64,000 bases of DNA from Xylanibacter ruminicola (GCA_015060625.1 SUYC01000006.1:142189-206188), one strand, 5' to 3'. Positions 51,851 through 60,471 are shown, counted from the first letter of the stretch. Notes: generated from the letters alone by a model not told the origin. A program made the numbers and translations.

Positions 51851-54800
51851 TAGTCGCGCTGGATGTCGGCAATCTTTTCGTGCAGGCGCGCCATCTTCTC
51901 CTCTTCGAGCACACGTTTGTACTCGATGGGCACTACCTGGATAAAGTCGTCGATGTAGTGATGCCAGTTGTCGAGCATGCGACCTGCCAGGGCCGAGCCC
52001 GTGTGCAGATAGTGCTCGCGAATCAGCTCGAGCAGCTCCTTGCGGCTCACACTGTCTTCAACCAGCGAGAGTTCCACCATATCCATGTTGCAGAAGTAGT
52101 CGAAAGTGTGGTCGGGGTCGTACACGTAAGCCACACCACCGCTCATACCGGCGGCAAAGTTTCGGCCCGTCTTGCCCAACACAACCACACGACCGCCCGT
52201 CATATACTCGCAGCAGTGGTCGCCAGCACCCTCAATCACAGCGATGGCACCCGAGTTGCGCACACCGAAGCGCTCGCCCACCTTACCATTAATATAGAGT
52301 TCGCCCGATGTAGCACCGTAGAGTCCGGTGTTACCTGCGATGATATTGTCCTCGGCCTTAAAGTCGTCGCTGCGACGTGCTGGTGGCAGGATAGAGATTC
52401 GTCCACCCGAGAGTCCCTTACCAAAGTAGTCGTTGGTCTCACCCTCCAGTCGCAGGTCCAATCCCTTCACGGCAAAGGCACCGAAACTCTGACCTGCCGA
52501 GCCTTTGAACTTAATCTTGATGGTTCCGTCGGGCAGTCCTGCCTCGCCGTATTTCTGGGCAATCACACCACTCAGCATGGTACCCACGGCACGGTCGGTA
52601 TTCTTAACAGCATAGTCGAGCGTCACCTCTTCCTGATCGTCGATAGCCTTCTGGGCAGCACGAATCATCTCCTCGTCCTTCACACCATTCACCTTGGTGT
52701 AGGCGCTACGATCCCAGTAGAGCGATTTATCCGTCTCGGGCTTATGCAGCAAGCGGGCAAAGTCGATGGTCTTTTGTTTCTCCGTGGCGTTGGCGGTATT
52801 CACCTCCAACAGTTCAGTGTGTCCGATGATTTCCTTCAGTGAGCGAACGCCTATTTCTGCCAGGTATTCGCGCACCTGCTCGGCCAGGAAGGTAAAGTAG
52901 TTAACCACGTATTCGGCCCTACCCTCAAAGTGCTTTCGCAGCTCGAGGTTCTGGGTGGCCACCCCCATGGGGCAGGTATTGGTGTTGCACTTACGCATCA
53001 TCACGCAACCCAGCACAATCAAGGGCAGTGTTCCAAACGAGAACTCGTCGGCACCCAGCATGGCCATCACAATCACGTCCTTCGCCGTCTTCAGCTGTCC
53101 GTCGGTCTGCAAACGTACCTGATTGCGCAAGCCGTTAATCACCAGTGTCTGCTGTGTTTCGGCCAGTCCGATTTCTGGACTGATACCAGCAAATCGCATC
53201 GAGCTGGCCGGACTGGCACCAGTACCACCCTCGGCACCACTGATAACAATCAGGTCGGCCTTAGCCTTAGCCACACCAGCGGCAATGGTACCCACGCCAC
53301 TCTCGGCCACCAGTTTCACGCTCACGGCAGCAGTGGGGTTGATATTCTTCAGGTCGAAGATGAGCTGTGCCAGGTCTTCGATACTGTAGATGTCGTGATG
53401 AGGTGGTGGCGAGATGAGCGAGATGCCGGGGATGGCATTACGCGTTTTGGCGATGATATCGTTAACCTTAAAGCCGGGCAGCTGTCCGCCTTCACCTGGC
53501 TTGGCACCCTGTGCCACCTTGATTTGTATCTCTTCGGCATTCACCAGATACTCGGCTGTAACGCCAAAGCGGCCACTGGCAATCTGCTTGGTTTTCGAAC
53601 TCAGACTTACACCGTCCACCTCCGAGTGGTAGCGTGTATTGTCCTCACCGCCCTCACCGGTGTTCGAGCGGGTGCCCAACTTGTTCATGGCCAGTGCCAG
53701 TGCCTCGTGGGCCTCGATGCTCAAGGCACCGAAACTCATGGCACCTGTCACAAAATGCTTCACGATGCTCTCAACGGGCTCCACTTCGTCGATAGGTGTA
53801 GGTTTGGCAGCCTTCTTGAATCCGAAGAAGTCGCGGATGAAGATAGGCGACTCTTTCTCATCGACCAGCTTCGACCACTGCTTAAACTTATCATAGTCAC
53901 CCTGGCGGGTAGCCAACTGCAGTTTAGCGATGGTCTCGGGGTTCCAGGCATGCTTGATACCATCTTTGCGCCATGCAAACTGGCCCTGGTTTTTAAGTGG
54001 AGAGTGAGTAGTGAAGAGTGAAGCGTTTCTGGCCTCCATTCCTTGTTGGTGCAATGCGATGGCATCGCGGGCAATCTCCTTCAGCCCCACACCTCCGATG
54101 GTGCTCACCTCGGTACCGAAGTAGCGGCGCAGCAGGTCTTCGCCCAGTCCGATGCTCTCGAAAATCTTGGCACCGCGATAGCTACGAATGGTGCTGATAC
54201 CCATCTTACTCATAATCTTCTTCAAGCCCTTGTCAACGGCCTTGATATAGTTTTTCTCGGCAGTGGCATACTCCTCTTGTATCTTATGATGCTTCACCAG
54301 ATCGTCGAGCACGGCAAAGGTCATGTAGGGGCACAAGGCGCTGGCGCCGTAACCCAGCAGCAGGGCAGCGTGCATCACCTCGCGAATCTCACCGCTCTCA
54401 ACAATCAAGGCTGTCTGCACACGCTTACCCACGCTAATCAGGTAGTGGTGAACAGCACTCACAGCCAACAGCGATGGGATAGCGGCATGCGCCTCGTCGA
54501 GGTCGCGATCGCTCAGAATAATATAGTTCACGCCCTCATCTACGCTGGCTTCGGCCTGGTGGCACAGATTGTCCAGCGCCTGGCGCAAGCCTTCCTCACC
54601 CTTGGCCTTCTCAAAAAGGATGGGCAGTTTCTTGGTATTAAATCCTTTGTAGCGGATGTTACACAGTATATCAAGTTGTGTGTTGGTTAAAACTGGTTGT
54701 GGCAGGCGCACCATCTTACAGTTAGATGCGTCGGGCGTCAGAATGTTGGTGCCTACAGCGCCGATATACTCGGTTAGGCTCATCACCAGTTCCTCGCGGA

Positions 54801-56355
54801 TAGGGTCGATGGCGGGGTTGGTGACCTGTGCAAACTGCTGACGGAAGTAGTTGAAGAGCACCTGCGGACGGTCGCTGATAACGGCCAGTGGGGTGTCGTT
54901 ACCCATCGCAGCCACAGGCTCCTGTCCGGCAGTGGCCATGGGGATAATGGTTTTGTCGATATCTTCCTGTCCGAAACCAAAGGTCACCAGTTTCTGCTGC
55001 AGGTCGGCCACGCCGTTATCCACCTTGCGACCGCTCTTCAGTTTCTCCAGCTGCACGCGGTTCTCAGCCAGCCACTCGCGATAAGGATGGGCCTTGGCCA
55101 ACTGTTCCTTAATCTCGCCATCATAGTAGATTTTTCCTTCCTGGGTGTCAATCAGCAGAATCTTTCCTGGCTGCAGACGACCTTTCGACACCACGTCGCC
55201 GGGCTCAAAGTCCATCACACCCACCTCGCTGGCCACTACCATCATTCCTTGCTTGGTGATGGTGTAGCGACTGGGGCGCAGACCATTGCGATCCAGCATA
55301 CCACCTGCGTAGCGGCCATCACTGAACAACAGAGCAGCTGGTCCGTCCCATGGCTCCATCAGGATAGAGTGATATTCGTAGAAGGCCTTCAGATCTTCGC
55401 TGATAGGGTTTTTATCGTTAAAGCTCTCGGGCACCAGGATAGCCATGGCCTGCGGCAACGAGAGTCCACTCATCATCAGAAACTCGAACACGTTGTCGAG
55501 ACTGGCCGAATCGCTCATGCCATCCTGAACAATCGGACGCAGGTCCTTGATATCGCCCAGCGCCTCACTGCTCAGCACACTCTCTCTTGCCTTCATCCAG
55601 CCGCGGTTGCCACGAATGGTGTTAATCTCACCGTTATGGGCCAACAGCCGGAAAGGCTGTGCCAGCTTCCATTTGGGGAACGTATTGGTTGAGAAGCGCG
55701 AGTGAACCAAGGCCAGTCCGCTTGTAAAATAGTCGTTCGACAGATCGGGGAAATAGCGTCGCAGCTGTCCGCTGGTCAGCATGCCCTTGTAGATGAGATT
55801 CTTGCTCGACAGCGAGCACAGGTAGAAATCGTCGTTGTCAACACGATTCTCAATGCGCTTGCGTACCTTATATAATATACGTTCGAAAACGGGCACATGA
55901 TCCTCGGATACGCCCGTTACAAAAATCTGCTTGATGTCGGGTTCCACCTCGCGGGCAGCCACACCCAGCACCTCGGGATTGGTGGGCACCGTGCGCAGGT
56001 GCATCAGCTGCAGCCCCTCGCGCTCAATCTCCTCGATCATCACGCTCAGAATCTGCTGCTGGGCTTGATCATCCTTTGGCAGAAAAACCAGACCAGTGCC
56101 ATACTTACCTTTCTCGGGCACAGGGATACCCTGCAGCAAAATAAACTCATGGGGTATCTGTACCATGATACCCGCACCATCACCGGTTTTGTCGCGTGTC
56201 TCGGCGCCACGGTGTTCCATGTTCTCAAGCACCTTCAGTGCATTGTCAACCAGGTCATGACTTTTTCCGCCGTGGATATTTACCACCATACCCACACCGC
56301 AAGCATCATGTTCATAGCTGCTCTGATAGAGTCCTTGTTTATTACTTTTTGTCAT
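51847..56355 (-). CDS. gltB: Glutamate synthase large subunit
   Basis: 1502 residues from ATG 56355; the frame stays open upstream but crosses the promoter -7 element at 56397-56404, so the longer start is wrong. The class II glutamine amidotransferase nucleophile is Cys19 in YEHDACGVGMV, so a short propeptide should be removed. Then come the FMN/synthase domain (VVISGAEGGTGASPASSMRF), the Fe-S cluster cysteines (GCVMMRKCNTNTCPMGVATQ) and the GXGXG structural domain. It makes glutamate from glutamine and 2-oxoglutarate. A heptamer tract inserts SLFTTHSPL near residue 785 (53998-54025). Confidence 0.96.
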   Translation of the reverse strand: MTKSNKQGLYQSSYEHDACGVGMVVNIHGGKSHDLVDNALKVLENMEHRGAETRDKTGDGAGIMVQIPHEFILLQGIPVPEKGKYGTGLVFLPKDDQAQQQILSVMIEEIEREGLQLMHLRTVPTNPEVLGVAAREVEPDIKQIFVTGVSEDHVPVFERILYKVRKRIENRVDNDDFYLCSLSSKNLIYKGMLTSGQLRRYFPDLSNDYFTSGLALVHSRFSTNTFPKWKLAQPFRLLAHNGEINTIRGNRGWMKARESVLSSEALGDIKDLRPIVQDGMSDSASLDNVFEFLMMSGLSLPQAMAILVPESFNDKNPISEDLKAFYEYHSILMEPWDGPAALLFSDGRYAGGMLDRNGLRPSRYTITKQGMMVVASEVGVMDFEPGDVVSKGRLQPGKILLIDTQEGKIYYDGEIKEQLAKAHPYREWLAENRVQLEKLKSGRKVDNGVADLQQKLVTFGFGQEDIDKTIIPMATAGQEPVAAMGNDTPLAVISDRPQVLFNYFRQQFAQVTNPAIDPIREELVMSLTEYIGAVGTNILTPDASNCKMVRLPQPVLTNTQLDILCNIRYKGFNTKKLPILFEKAKGEEGLRQALDNLCHQAEASVDEGVNYIILSDRDLDEAHAAIPSLLAVSAVHHYLISVGKRVQTALIVESGEIREVMHAALLLGYGASALCPYMTFAVLDDLVKHHKIQEEYATAEKNYIKAVDKGLKKIMSKMGISTIRSYRGAKIFESIGLGEDLLRRYFGTEVSTIGGVGLKEIARDAIALHQQGMEARNASLFTTHSPLKNQGQFAWRKDGIKHAWNPETIAKLQLATRQGDYDKFKQWSKLVDEKESPIFIRDFFGFKKAAKPTPIDEVEPVESIVKHFVTGAMSFGALSIEAHEALALAMNKLGTRSNTGEGGEDNTRYHSEVDGVSLSSKTKQIASGRFGVTAEYLVNAEEIQIKVAQGAKPGEGGQLPGFKVNDIIAKTRNAIPGISLISPPPHHDIYSIEDLAQLIFDLKNINPTAAVSVKLVAESGVGTIAAGVAKAKADLIVISGAEGGTGASPASSMRFAGISPEIGLAETQQTLVINGLRNQVRLQTDGQLKTAKDVIVMAMLGADEFSFGTLPLIVLGCVMMRKCNTNTCPMGVATQNLELRKHFEGRAEYVVNYFTFLAEQVREYLAEIGVRSLKEIIGHTELLEVNTANATEKQKTIDFARLLHKPETDKSLYWDRSAYTKVNGVKDEEMIRAAQKAIDDQEEVTLDYAVKNTDRAVGTMLSGVIAQKYGEAGLPDGTIKIKFKGSAGQSFGAFAVKGLDLRLEGETNDYFGKGLSGGRISILPPARRSDDFKAEDNIIAGNTGLYGATSGELYINGKVGERFGVRNSGAIAVIEGAGDHCCEYMTGGRVVVLGKTGRNFAAGMSGGVAYVYDPDHTFDYFCNMDMVELSLVEDSVSRKELLELIREHYLHTGSALAGRMLDNWHHYIDDFIQVVPIEYKRVLEEEKMARLHEKIADIQRDY
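53998..54025 (-). repeat. In-frame heptamer tract inside gltB
   Basis: On the plus strand TGGAGAG, TGAGTAG, TGAAGAG, TGAAGCG. It encodes RNASLFTTHSPLKNQ, directly before the conserved GQFAWRKDGIKHAWNPET. Confidence 0.75.
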
Positions 56356-56396
56356 ATTATCCTTTATTAATCTTACATTTTGTCCGATTTCGGGCG

Positions 56397-56404
56397 CAAA
56401 GGTA
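56397..56404 (-). promoter_or_regulatory. Promoter -7 element of gltB-gltD
   Basis: TACCTTTGCGC on the minus strand, 41 nt before the gltB ATG. Confidence 0.75.
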
Positions 56405-56510
56405 TAGCGTTTTGCTATTAAACAAGCCAAAACGCTGACGTTTTTATCTACATTTTTATCAAAAATAACAATCTGTAAGCAAATCATATTGAAATGCTTA
56501 CAGATTGAAA

Positions 56511-56900
56511 CTAATTTTTCTTTTTCTTATTAACATTTATCGGCGTACTATGCGGAAAGGCTATGCTATAGGCACTGTCGAGCGCCTTCAAATCGATGCG
56601 CCAGAAGCTGATGCCGGTGCTTACGGCCACGATGGCACGCAGCAGCTCGCGATGCTTGCGCGGATAGAGACTGGGCGCGGGCAGCTCGTTCCAGCCCTCC
56701 TGCTCGCACAGATGGCACACGTGCCATATCATATCGTCGTTGGCCGCAGCACCGAACCATGCCTTCAGCACGTTACGTATGCAGAAGCGCTTGCACTGCC
56801 CGCCCAGCAGGCGCCTTGTGCGCTCCAGCCTACGCCAGAGCTGCACAAAGCAATCTTGATGATTTTCGATTGTAATCATTGTACTTTGAGTTTTGAACAT
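56511..56900 (-). CDS. Protein of unknown function, last gene of the accessory cassette
   Basis: 129 residues from ATG 56900, or 122 from ATG 56879 (MITIENHQDCFVQLWRRLER). It is cysteine- and tryptophan-rich with no signal peptide: WRRLERTRRLLGGQCKRFCI, VLKAWFGAAANDDMIWHVCH and LCEQEGWNELPAPSLYPRKH. The scattered Cys/His pairs (GGQCKRFC, HVCHLC) might bind a metal, but no zinc-finger spacing is certain. A lysine-rich end (NVNKKKKN) suggests nucleic-acid contact. It follows the VirE_N-DUF3987 gene by 28 nt, and a heptamer tract covers its start. Confidence 0.65.
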   Translation of the reverse strand: MFKTQSTMITIENHQDCFVQLWRRLERTRRLLGGQCKRFCIRNVLKAWFGAAANDDMIWHVCHLCEQEGWNELPAPSLYPRKHRELLRAIVAVSTGISFWRIDLKALDSAYSIAFPHSTPINVNKKKKN

Positions 56901-56910
56901 TCAACTTTGA
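56883..56910 (-). repeat. 7-bp periodic tract at the start of the 129-residue gene
   Basis: On the plus strand ACTTTGA, GTTTTGA, ACATTCA, ACTTTGA. The tract includes the first possible start codon and ends next to the second. Confidence 0.75.
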
Positions 56911-56928
56911 CAAATGACCTTGACCATT

Positions 56929-59181
56929 TTAACCTACCATTTTGCGATAGTTGCCATTTTCTTCGAGCACCACCAACTTCTGCTTGCGCCAGTTCTTCAG
57001 CATCTGGCGCACGGTATTGATGTTAACCTGGGCCCCTTTGATGGCCACCGAGTGCTGCATGGCCTGATCAAAGGTAAACTGCACATCCAGTCGCTCAAAA
57101 ATCGAATCGTTCTTGCCGCGCTTGGCGCGCTCGCCATACTGACCGCCTGCATAGTCGCGACTCAGAAATGCGTTCTCTATGCGGTCGCGGAAAAAGTACA
57201 GGGCGGTCTCCAGCAGCTGGTCGGCTATCACATCGTAGGCCTCCAGCATGGTTGGTGTCTGCGCCTTCAGCAGCAGTTCCTTCCACAGCCCGGGCTTTTG
57301 CTTCAGCTGTGCCTCGGCACCGGTCAGTCCGTGTTTCTGTATCAGCGTTTCGCACACTTTGCACAGCATCAGGCAGCACACCATTCGCTGGGCGGTTACG
57401 CACACACGGAAACGCTGTCGGGCACGGGTGCGGTCGTCGTTCTTCATCGTTTCCAGTCGAATTTTCTCCAGCCACTCCCTGCCCTTTGCCTCCAGCTTGG
57501 GCAGCACCACCTCGCCGTACATCAGCGGTAGCAGATGGGCCACCTGCTGTATGCGGTCGCGCTGGCGATCGGTCAACACGTTGGGCTTATCCTCCAGCGG
57601 TGCAAAGGTGTTATCGGGTGTGTGGGCCACGGCTATACGACTCTGGAATCCGTCGGTGTAGTTGTTTACCACACGATACAGCGCATCGGGCGTACCGCAC
57701 ATACACACGTTCCATAGCAGGTGCTCGATATGCACGTTTACCGCATCAGCACTTCGGGCCTCGCGTTCGTACTTACTGCCATCGTAACTCTGTCGCAGCA
57801 TCACCGAGAAGTCGCTCATCGATGATTTCCACTTCTGTGCCACCGTATCCGCCTCAGGCGTAAACGAGAAGCCGTGCTTACCCTGGGTATTGGCCAGTCG
57901 CTCAGCCAGGTTGGCCACGGTGTTGTTCAGCGTCAGGCAGCGCACGGGCAACTTCGGTTCTTCGGGCTGCTCCTTCTTGTTTTTGGCGGCCCGTTTTTTG
58001 GCGCGCCACTCATCTTCCTGCATCTGGTACATCTTGTCCAGAGCCTGCAGCTCGCTCATCCAAGCCTCCACCACGGGGTCGATGCCGCCCTTGCCACTGG
58101 CAAAGTCGCCGGCGATATACGCTATCAGGTTCAGTCCGCGCTTGGTGCCGTGCACATCCAACTGCACGCCAGTAGCCAACGTACCAATACAGGGGCAGAT
58201 GGCCGTAATCACCGGCATCGCCAGCCCAGCCCCCACGGCAGCCACCGAATCTCTCACACCCTGAGGGAGTTTTTTAACTGAGAGTTGAGAGCGGAGAGTT
58301 GAGAGTTTTTGATCATCGGGGTTGATGGGTTCGTAGTCGGGCGATGTGAGAGTGGCCACGATCTGGTCCATCAGTCGCGAACCCTTGGTTGGCTCCTTGC
58401 AGGCCGAGTGGATAATCGACCGCACTTCGCTTTCGGGCAAACCCAAACTGGGCATCAGTTCCAGCAGCCACTCCTCGCTATCGTCGCAGATAGAGCGCAG
58501 GTTGGCCGCCAATTGGTGCAGTCGCTTGTTGCGCTCGCCCTCGGTTGGCACCCCACCCGTTCGCCGCCAAAACTCGGCGATAATATCAGTATAAGGCACG
58601 CCTTTGAATTCACCCGGAAATTTCTGGGGGCTCGGATTCTCCTCATCGACAGCAGAAACCTCATCTGCGGCAAACAGCGCATCATCCAGGTAGATAAGCT
58701 GGTCGGTGCCGGTGGTAAAGAACACGCGCGTGATATCCTTAGCCCCACTATCATAGGCTACAGAAATCAACTCGCTCGCCCATTTCAGGTTCTCCTCCTG
58801 GCTCATTTCGGGCTTTCGCGCAAACACCAGGTGGAAACCTCCGCCACGGGCACTCTCCTCCATCATCTTCAATCCCAGCTCATCCTTCTTAGCTAAGATG
58901 CGGTCGCGCACGGCAGGCATCTCCTCGGGCTGCAGGTGGTCGATATCCATGCCAACGGTGGTGCTCATACGGGTGCTGCCTTTCAAGGTGCCATCCTCGT
59001 TTGGCAGACAACTGTAGTTCATCTGCAGCAGTCGGTGTTTCAAACTTTCGTTGCCACTGCGGATGGCAGTCATCAACTGTTGCTGTTCGTTACTGCCACG
59101 CAACTGCAGATACTCCTCTCTCGACAGGACAGGGCGCATCATCTTCGCCCCATCCTTATAATAAATCATATGTACACTCAT
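56929..59181 (-). CDS. VirE_N (BT4734-like) plus DUF3987 protein
   Basis: 750 residues. The N-terminal third (SREEYLQLRGSNEQQQLMTA through RMSTTVGMDIDHLQPEEMP, SARGGGFHLVFARKPEMSQE and VFFTTGTDQLIYLDD) matches the BT4734/VirE_N domain, which has a primase-like active-site layout (D-x-D, GGGFH). From about residue 300 a DUF3987-like ATPase follows, with a P-loop IAGDFASGKGG that has Gly where Ser/Thr is usual, FTPEADTVAQKWKSS and LLWNVCMCGTPDALYRVV. The C-terminus (TVRQMLKNWRKQKLVVLEEN) looks like a winged helix. It probably replicates or unwinds mobile-element DNA; that is inference. Heptamers at 58277 insert KLSTLRSQLSV between the two halves. It starts 8 nt after the Bro gene. Confidence 0.82.
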   Translation of the reverse strand: MSVHMIYYKDGAKMMRPVLSREEYLQLRGSNEQQQLMTAIRSGNESLKHRLLQMNYSCLPNEDGTLKGSTRMSTTVGMDIDHLQPEEMPAVRDRILAKKDELGLKMMEESARGGGFHLVFARKPEMSQEENLKWASELISVAYDSGAKDITRVFFTTGTDQLIYLDDALFAADEVSAVDEENPSPQKFPGEFKGVPYTDIIAEFWRRTGGVPTEGERNKRLHQLAANLRSICDDSEEWLLELMPSLGLPESEVRSIIHSACKEPTKGSRLMDQIVATLTSPDYEPINPDDQKLSTLRSQLSVKKLPQGVRDSVAAVGAGLAMPVITAICPCIGTLATGVQLDVHGTKRGLNLIAYIAGDFASGKGGIDPVVEAWMSELQALDKMYQMQEDEWRAKKRAAKNKKEQPEEPKLPVRCLTLNNTVANLAERLANTQGKHGFSFTPEADTVAQKWKSSMSDFSVMLRQSYDGSKYEREARSADAVNVHIEHLLWNVCMCGTPDALYRVVNNYTDGFQSRIAVAHTPDNTFAPLEDKPNVLTDRQRDRIQQVAHLLPLMYGEVVLPKLEAKGREWLEKIRLETMKNDDRTRARQRFRVCVTAQRMVCCLMLCKVCETLIQKHGLTGAEAQLKQKPGLWKELLLKAQTPTMLEAYDVIADQLLETALYFFRDRIENAFLSRDYAGGQYGERAKRGKNDSIFERLDVQFTFDQAMQHSVAIKGAQVNINTVRQMLKNWRKQKLVVLEENGNYRKMVG
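58277..58304 (-). repeat. In-frame heptamer tract inside the VirE_N-DUF3987 gene
   Basis: On the plus strand ACTGAGA, GTTGAGA, GCGGAGA, GTTGAGA. It codes for the linker KLSTLRSQLSV between the primase-like and ATPase parts. Confidence 0.88.
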
Positions 59182-59189
59182 ATTTAATG

Positions 59190-59936
59190 TTAAAAATTGG
59201 GATAGCCAAGTTTCGAATTCAGGAATCTCACGCCATCAAGCGTCCAGGTCATATAAACCTTTACCTTCTTCACGCCCTTCAAACTATAGGATACGTGCGT
59301 GCGCAGGCGTGTGAGGTTGCGGTCGGCCAGATCGTCGCTGATGTTCCAGTGGCCACCGCGGCGATACTGTATGCCCATATCGCGCAGTATGGCGTTAAAG
59401 TCTAAGGTGGTCATGTTGAACGTCTTGGCCACCTGGGTAGCCGTCAGCGTATCTTCGGCCGGCTCGTTCAGCATGCGCAGGGTGCGGCCAACGATGACAT
59501 CGGCACGATTCAGGATTTCCTCGGCTGAGAGGTCGCGGCCATCAGCAGCGCGGGTTGGAATATAGCCACCCGTCTGGCGAATCTGCGGCAGCACCTCGCT
59601 GGTAACCCACCGCTTAAAGGCCTTGGCCTGTGGAAGCTTTGAAGAGAGAATCAGCGAGTACAGGCCAGACTCGTTGATGATGATGACGCTTCGAACTTGA
59701 CCTGACAGAACGAATCGTTCGGTCAGCTTATCGTCGTCGTCAATATGGTCGCGAATAGCTTTCGGGGTATTTGTATACCCCAATGCTGTGGCAACATCCT
59801 TGCCCACAAACATAATCTGGTTATTAACCTGGCAAGTACGAATCTCGCCGAAAACTTCGCTTGTAAATTTTTGGATATTTGATTGCATAATTTTGAGTTG
59901 ATTTAAGCGAGAAGAAGTTTCGGATTCTTTGGCCAT
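59190..59936 (-). CDS. Bro-N/KilA-C phage antirepressor-like protein
   Basis: 248 residues. A Bro-N domain (FTSEVFGEIRTCQVNNQIMF, VGKDVATALGYTNTPKAIRD, then IINESGLYSLILSSKLPQAK and AFKRWVTSEVLPQIRQTGGY) covers about residues 22-125. A KilA-C-like domain follows (LTATQVAKTFNMTTLDFNAI with LRDMGIQYRRGGHWNISDDL). Such proteins are phage antirepressors or DNA-binding regulators. The start could instead be Met17 (59888). It is the second gene of a four-gene cassette, between an OB-like protein and the primase/helicase-like protein. Confidence 0.9.
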   Translation of the reverse strand: MAKESETSSRLNQLKIMQSNIQKFTSEVFGEIRTCQVNNQIMFVGKDVATALGYTNTPKAIRDHIDDDDKLTERFVLSGQVRSVIIINESGLYSLILSSKLPQAKAFKRWVTSEVLPQIRQTGGYIPTRAADGRDLSAEEILNRADVIVGRTLRMLNEPAEDTLTATQVAKTFNMTTLDFNAILRDMGIQYRRGGHWNISDDLADRNLTRLRTHVSYSLKGVKKVKVYMTWTLDGVRFLNSKLGYPNF

Positions 59937-59982
59937 TTACTCGAGAATATCCTCCCCAGCTCCAACTCAATGTTTACTATTG

Positions 59983-60006
59983 TTTTATTCTTTTATTTTT
60001 TTATTT
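59983..60006 (-). repeat. 8-bp periodic tract after the 94-residue gene
   Basis: On the plus strand TTTTATTC, TTTTATTT, TTTTATTT; the gene's stop codon lies inside it. It is close to the reverse complement of the susC-susD tract. Confidence 0.7.
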
Positions 60007-60277
60007 TTTCAATGTCCGTCACCAGTATCTCCTGGAACGTCTGTCCCTGATACTCGTGCGTAGAGAAACGAAGTGTGGCTGCCACCACATCACCTTCGTA
60101 GAACCTGCACGCCGCCAGATTACCCAGCATAGCGCACACATACTCGTTTTCGAACTTTGATCCACCCATCTCGCGCAGCACGATGTTGCACTTCTGGATG
60201 GTACCACCTTCGGCCTTAGCCGACTGTACGCCAAAGGCCTCGCCCTGGCGCACCACTCTTAAAATCTTTGTCTGCAT
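59993..60277 (-). CDS. Small OB-fold-like protein, first gene of the accessory cassette
   Basis: 94 residues. The alternating strand pattern (TKILRVVRQGEAFGVQSAKA, QKCNIVLREMGG, YVCAMLGNLAACRFYEGDVV, VAATLRFSTHEYQGQTFQEI) and a closing LVTDIEKIKK resemble small OB-fold proteins such as DUF3127 or single-stranded-DNA-binding proteins. With a primase/helicase-like gene two positions downstream, ssDNA binding is a reasonable guess, no more. It has its own promoter at 60368 and a leader of about 85 nt. Confidence 0.6.
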   Translation of the reverse strand: MQTKILRVVRQGEAFGVQSAKAEGGTIQKCNIVLREMGGSKFENEYVCAMLGNLAACRFYEGDVVAATLRFSTHEYQGQTFQEILVTDIEKIKK

Positions 60278-60367
60278 AATGTTGTTGTATCAATAAGTCA
60301 AAGAACGTGCAGCCGTTTTTCGAAGCGCAGCCTCAAATTATCGCTTGCAACCTCAGGTTTGCGAGTG

Positions 60368-60375
60368 CAAAGATA
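60368..60375 (-). promoter_or_regulatory. Promoter -7 element of the accessory cassette
   Basis: TATCTTTGCAC on the minus strand, 90 nt before the ATG at 60277. The leader contains a small GCAA/TTGC hairpin. Confidence 0.7.
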
Positions 60376-60395
60376 CGGCGAATAAAACACAAAAA

Positions 60396-60429
60396 CCCCC
60401 TACGCAGGGGGTACGCGTAGGGGGTACGG
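60396..60429. repeat. GC-rich inverted and direct repeat upstream of the cassette promoter
   Basis: CCCCCTACGC (60396-60405) is the exact inverse of GCGTAGGGGG (60415-60424); AGGGGGTACG also occurs twice. Its composition contrasts with the AT-rich surroundings. Confidence 0.65.
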
Positions 60430-60435
60430 ATTAAC

Positions 60436-60471
60436 AAAAAGTGCCCCGCGCCGTCGCGGCGCAGAGCACTT
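60436..60471 (-). terminator. Terminator of the Ig-like/beta-helix lipoprotein gene
   Basis: AAGTGC...GCGCCG-TCG-CGGCGC...GCACTT forms a long GC-rich stem, followed on the minus strand by TTTTTG. Confidence 0.85.

Noticed and set aside
51808..54021. Plus-strand ORFs of 344 and 363 codons opposite gltB
   Set aside because: Shadows of gltB, whose conserved motifs are all on the other strand.
56356..56487. Longer gltB start giving 44 extra residues
   Set aside because: The added stretch crosses the TACCTTTG promoter box, and the catalytic Cys is near the N-terminus only with the start at 56355.
36943..60006. Periodic tracts as CRISPR arrays
   Set aside because: Units are only 7-9 bp with no spacers, and no cas genes are present.
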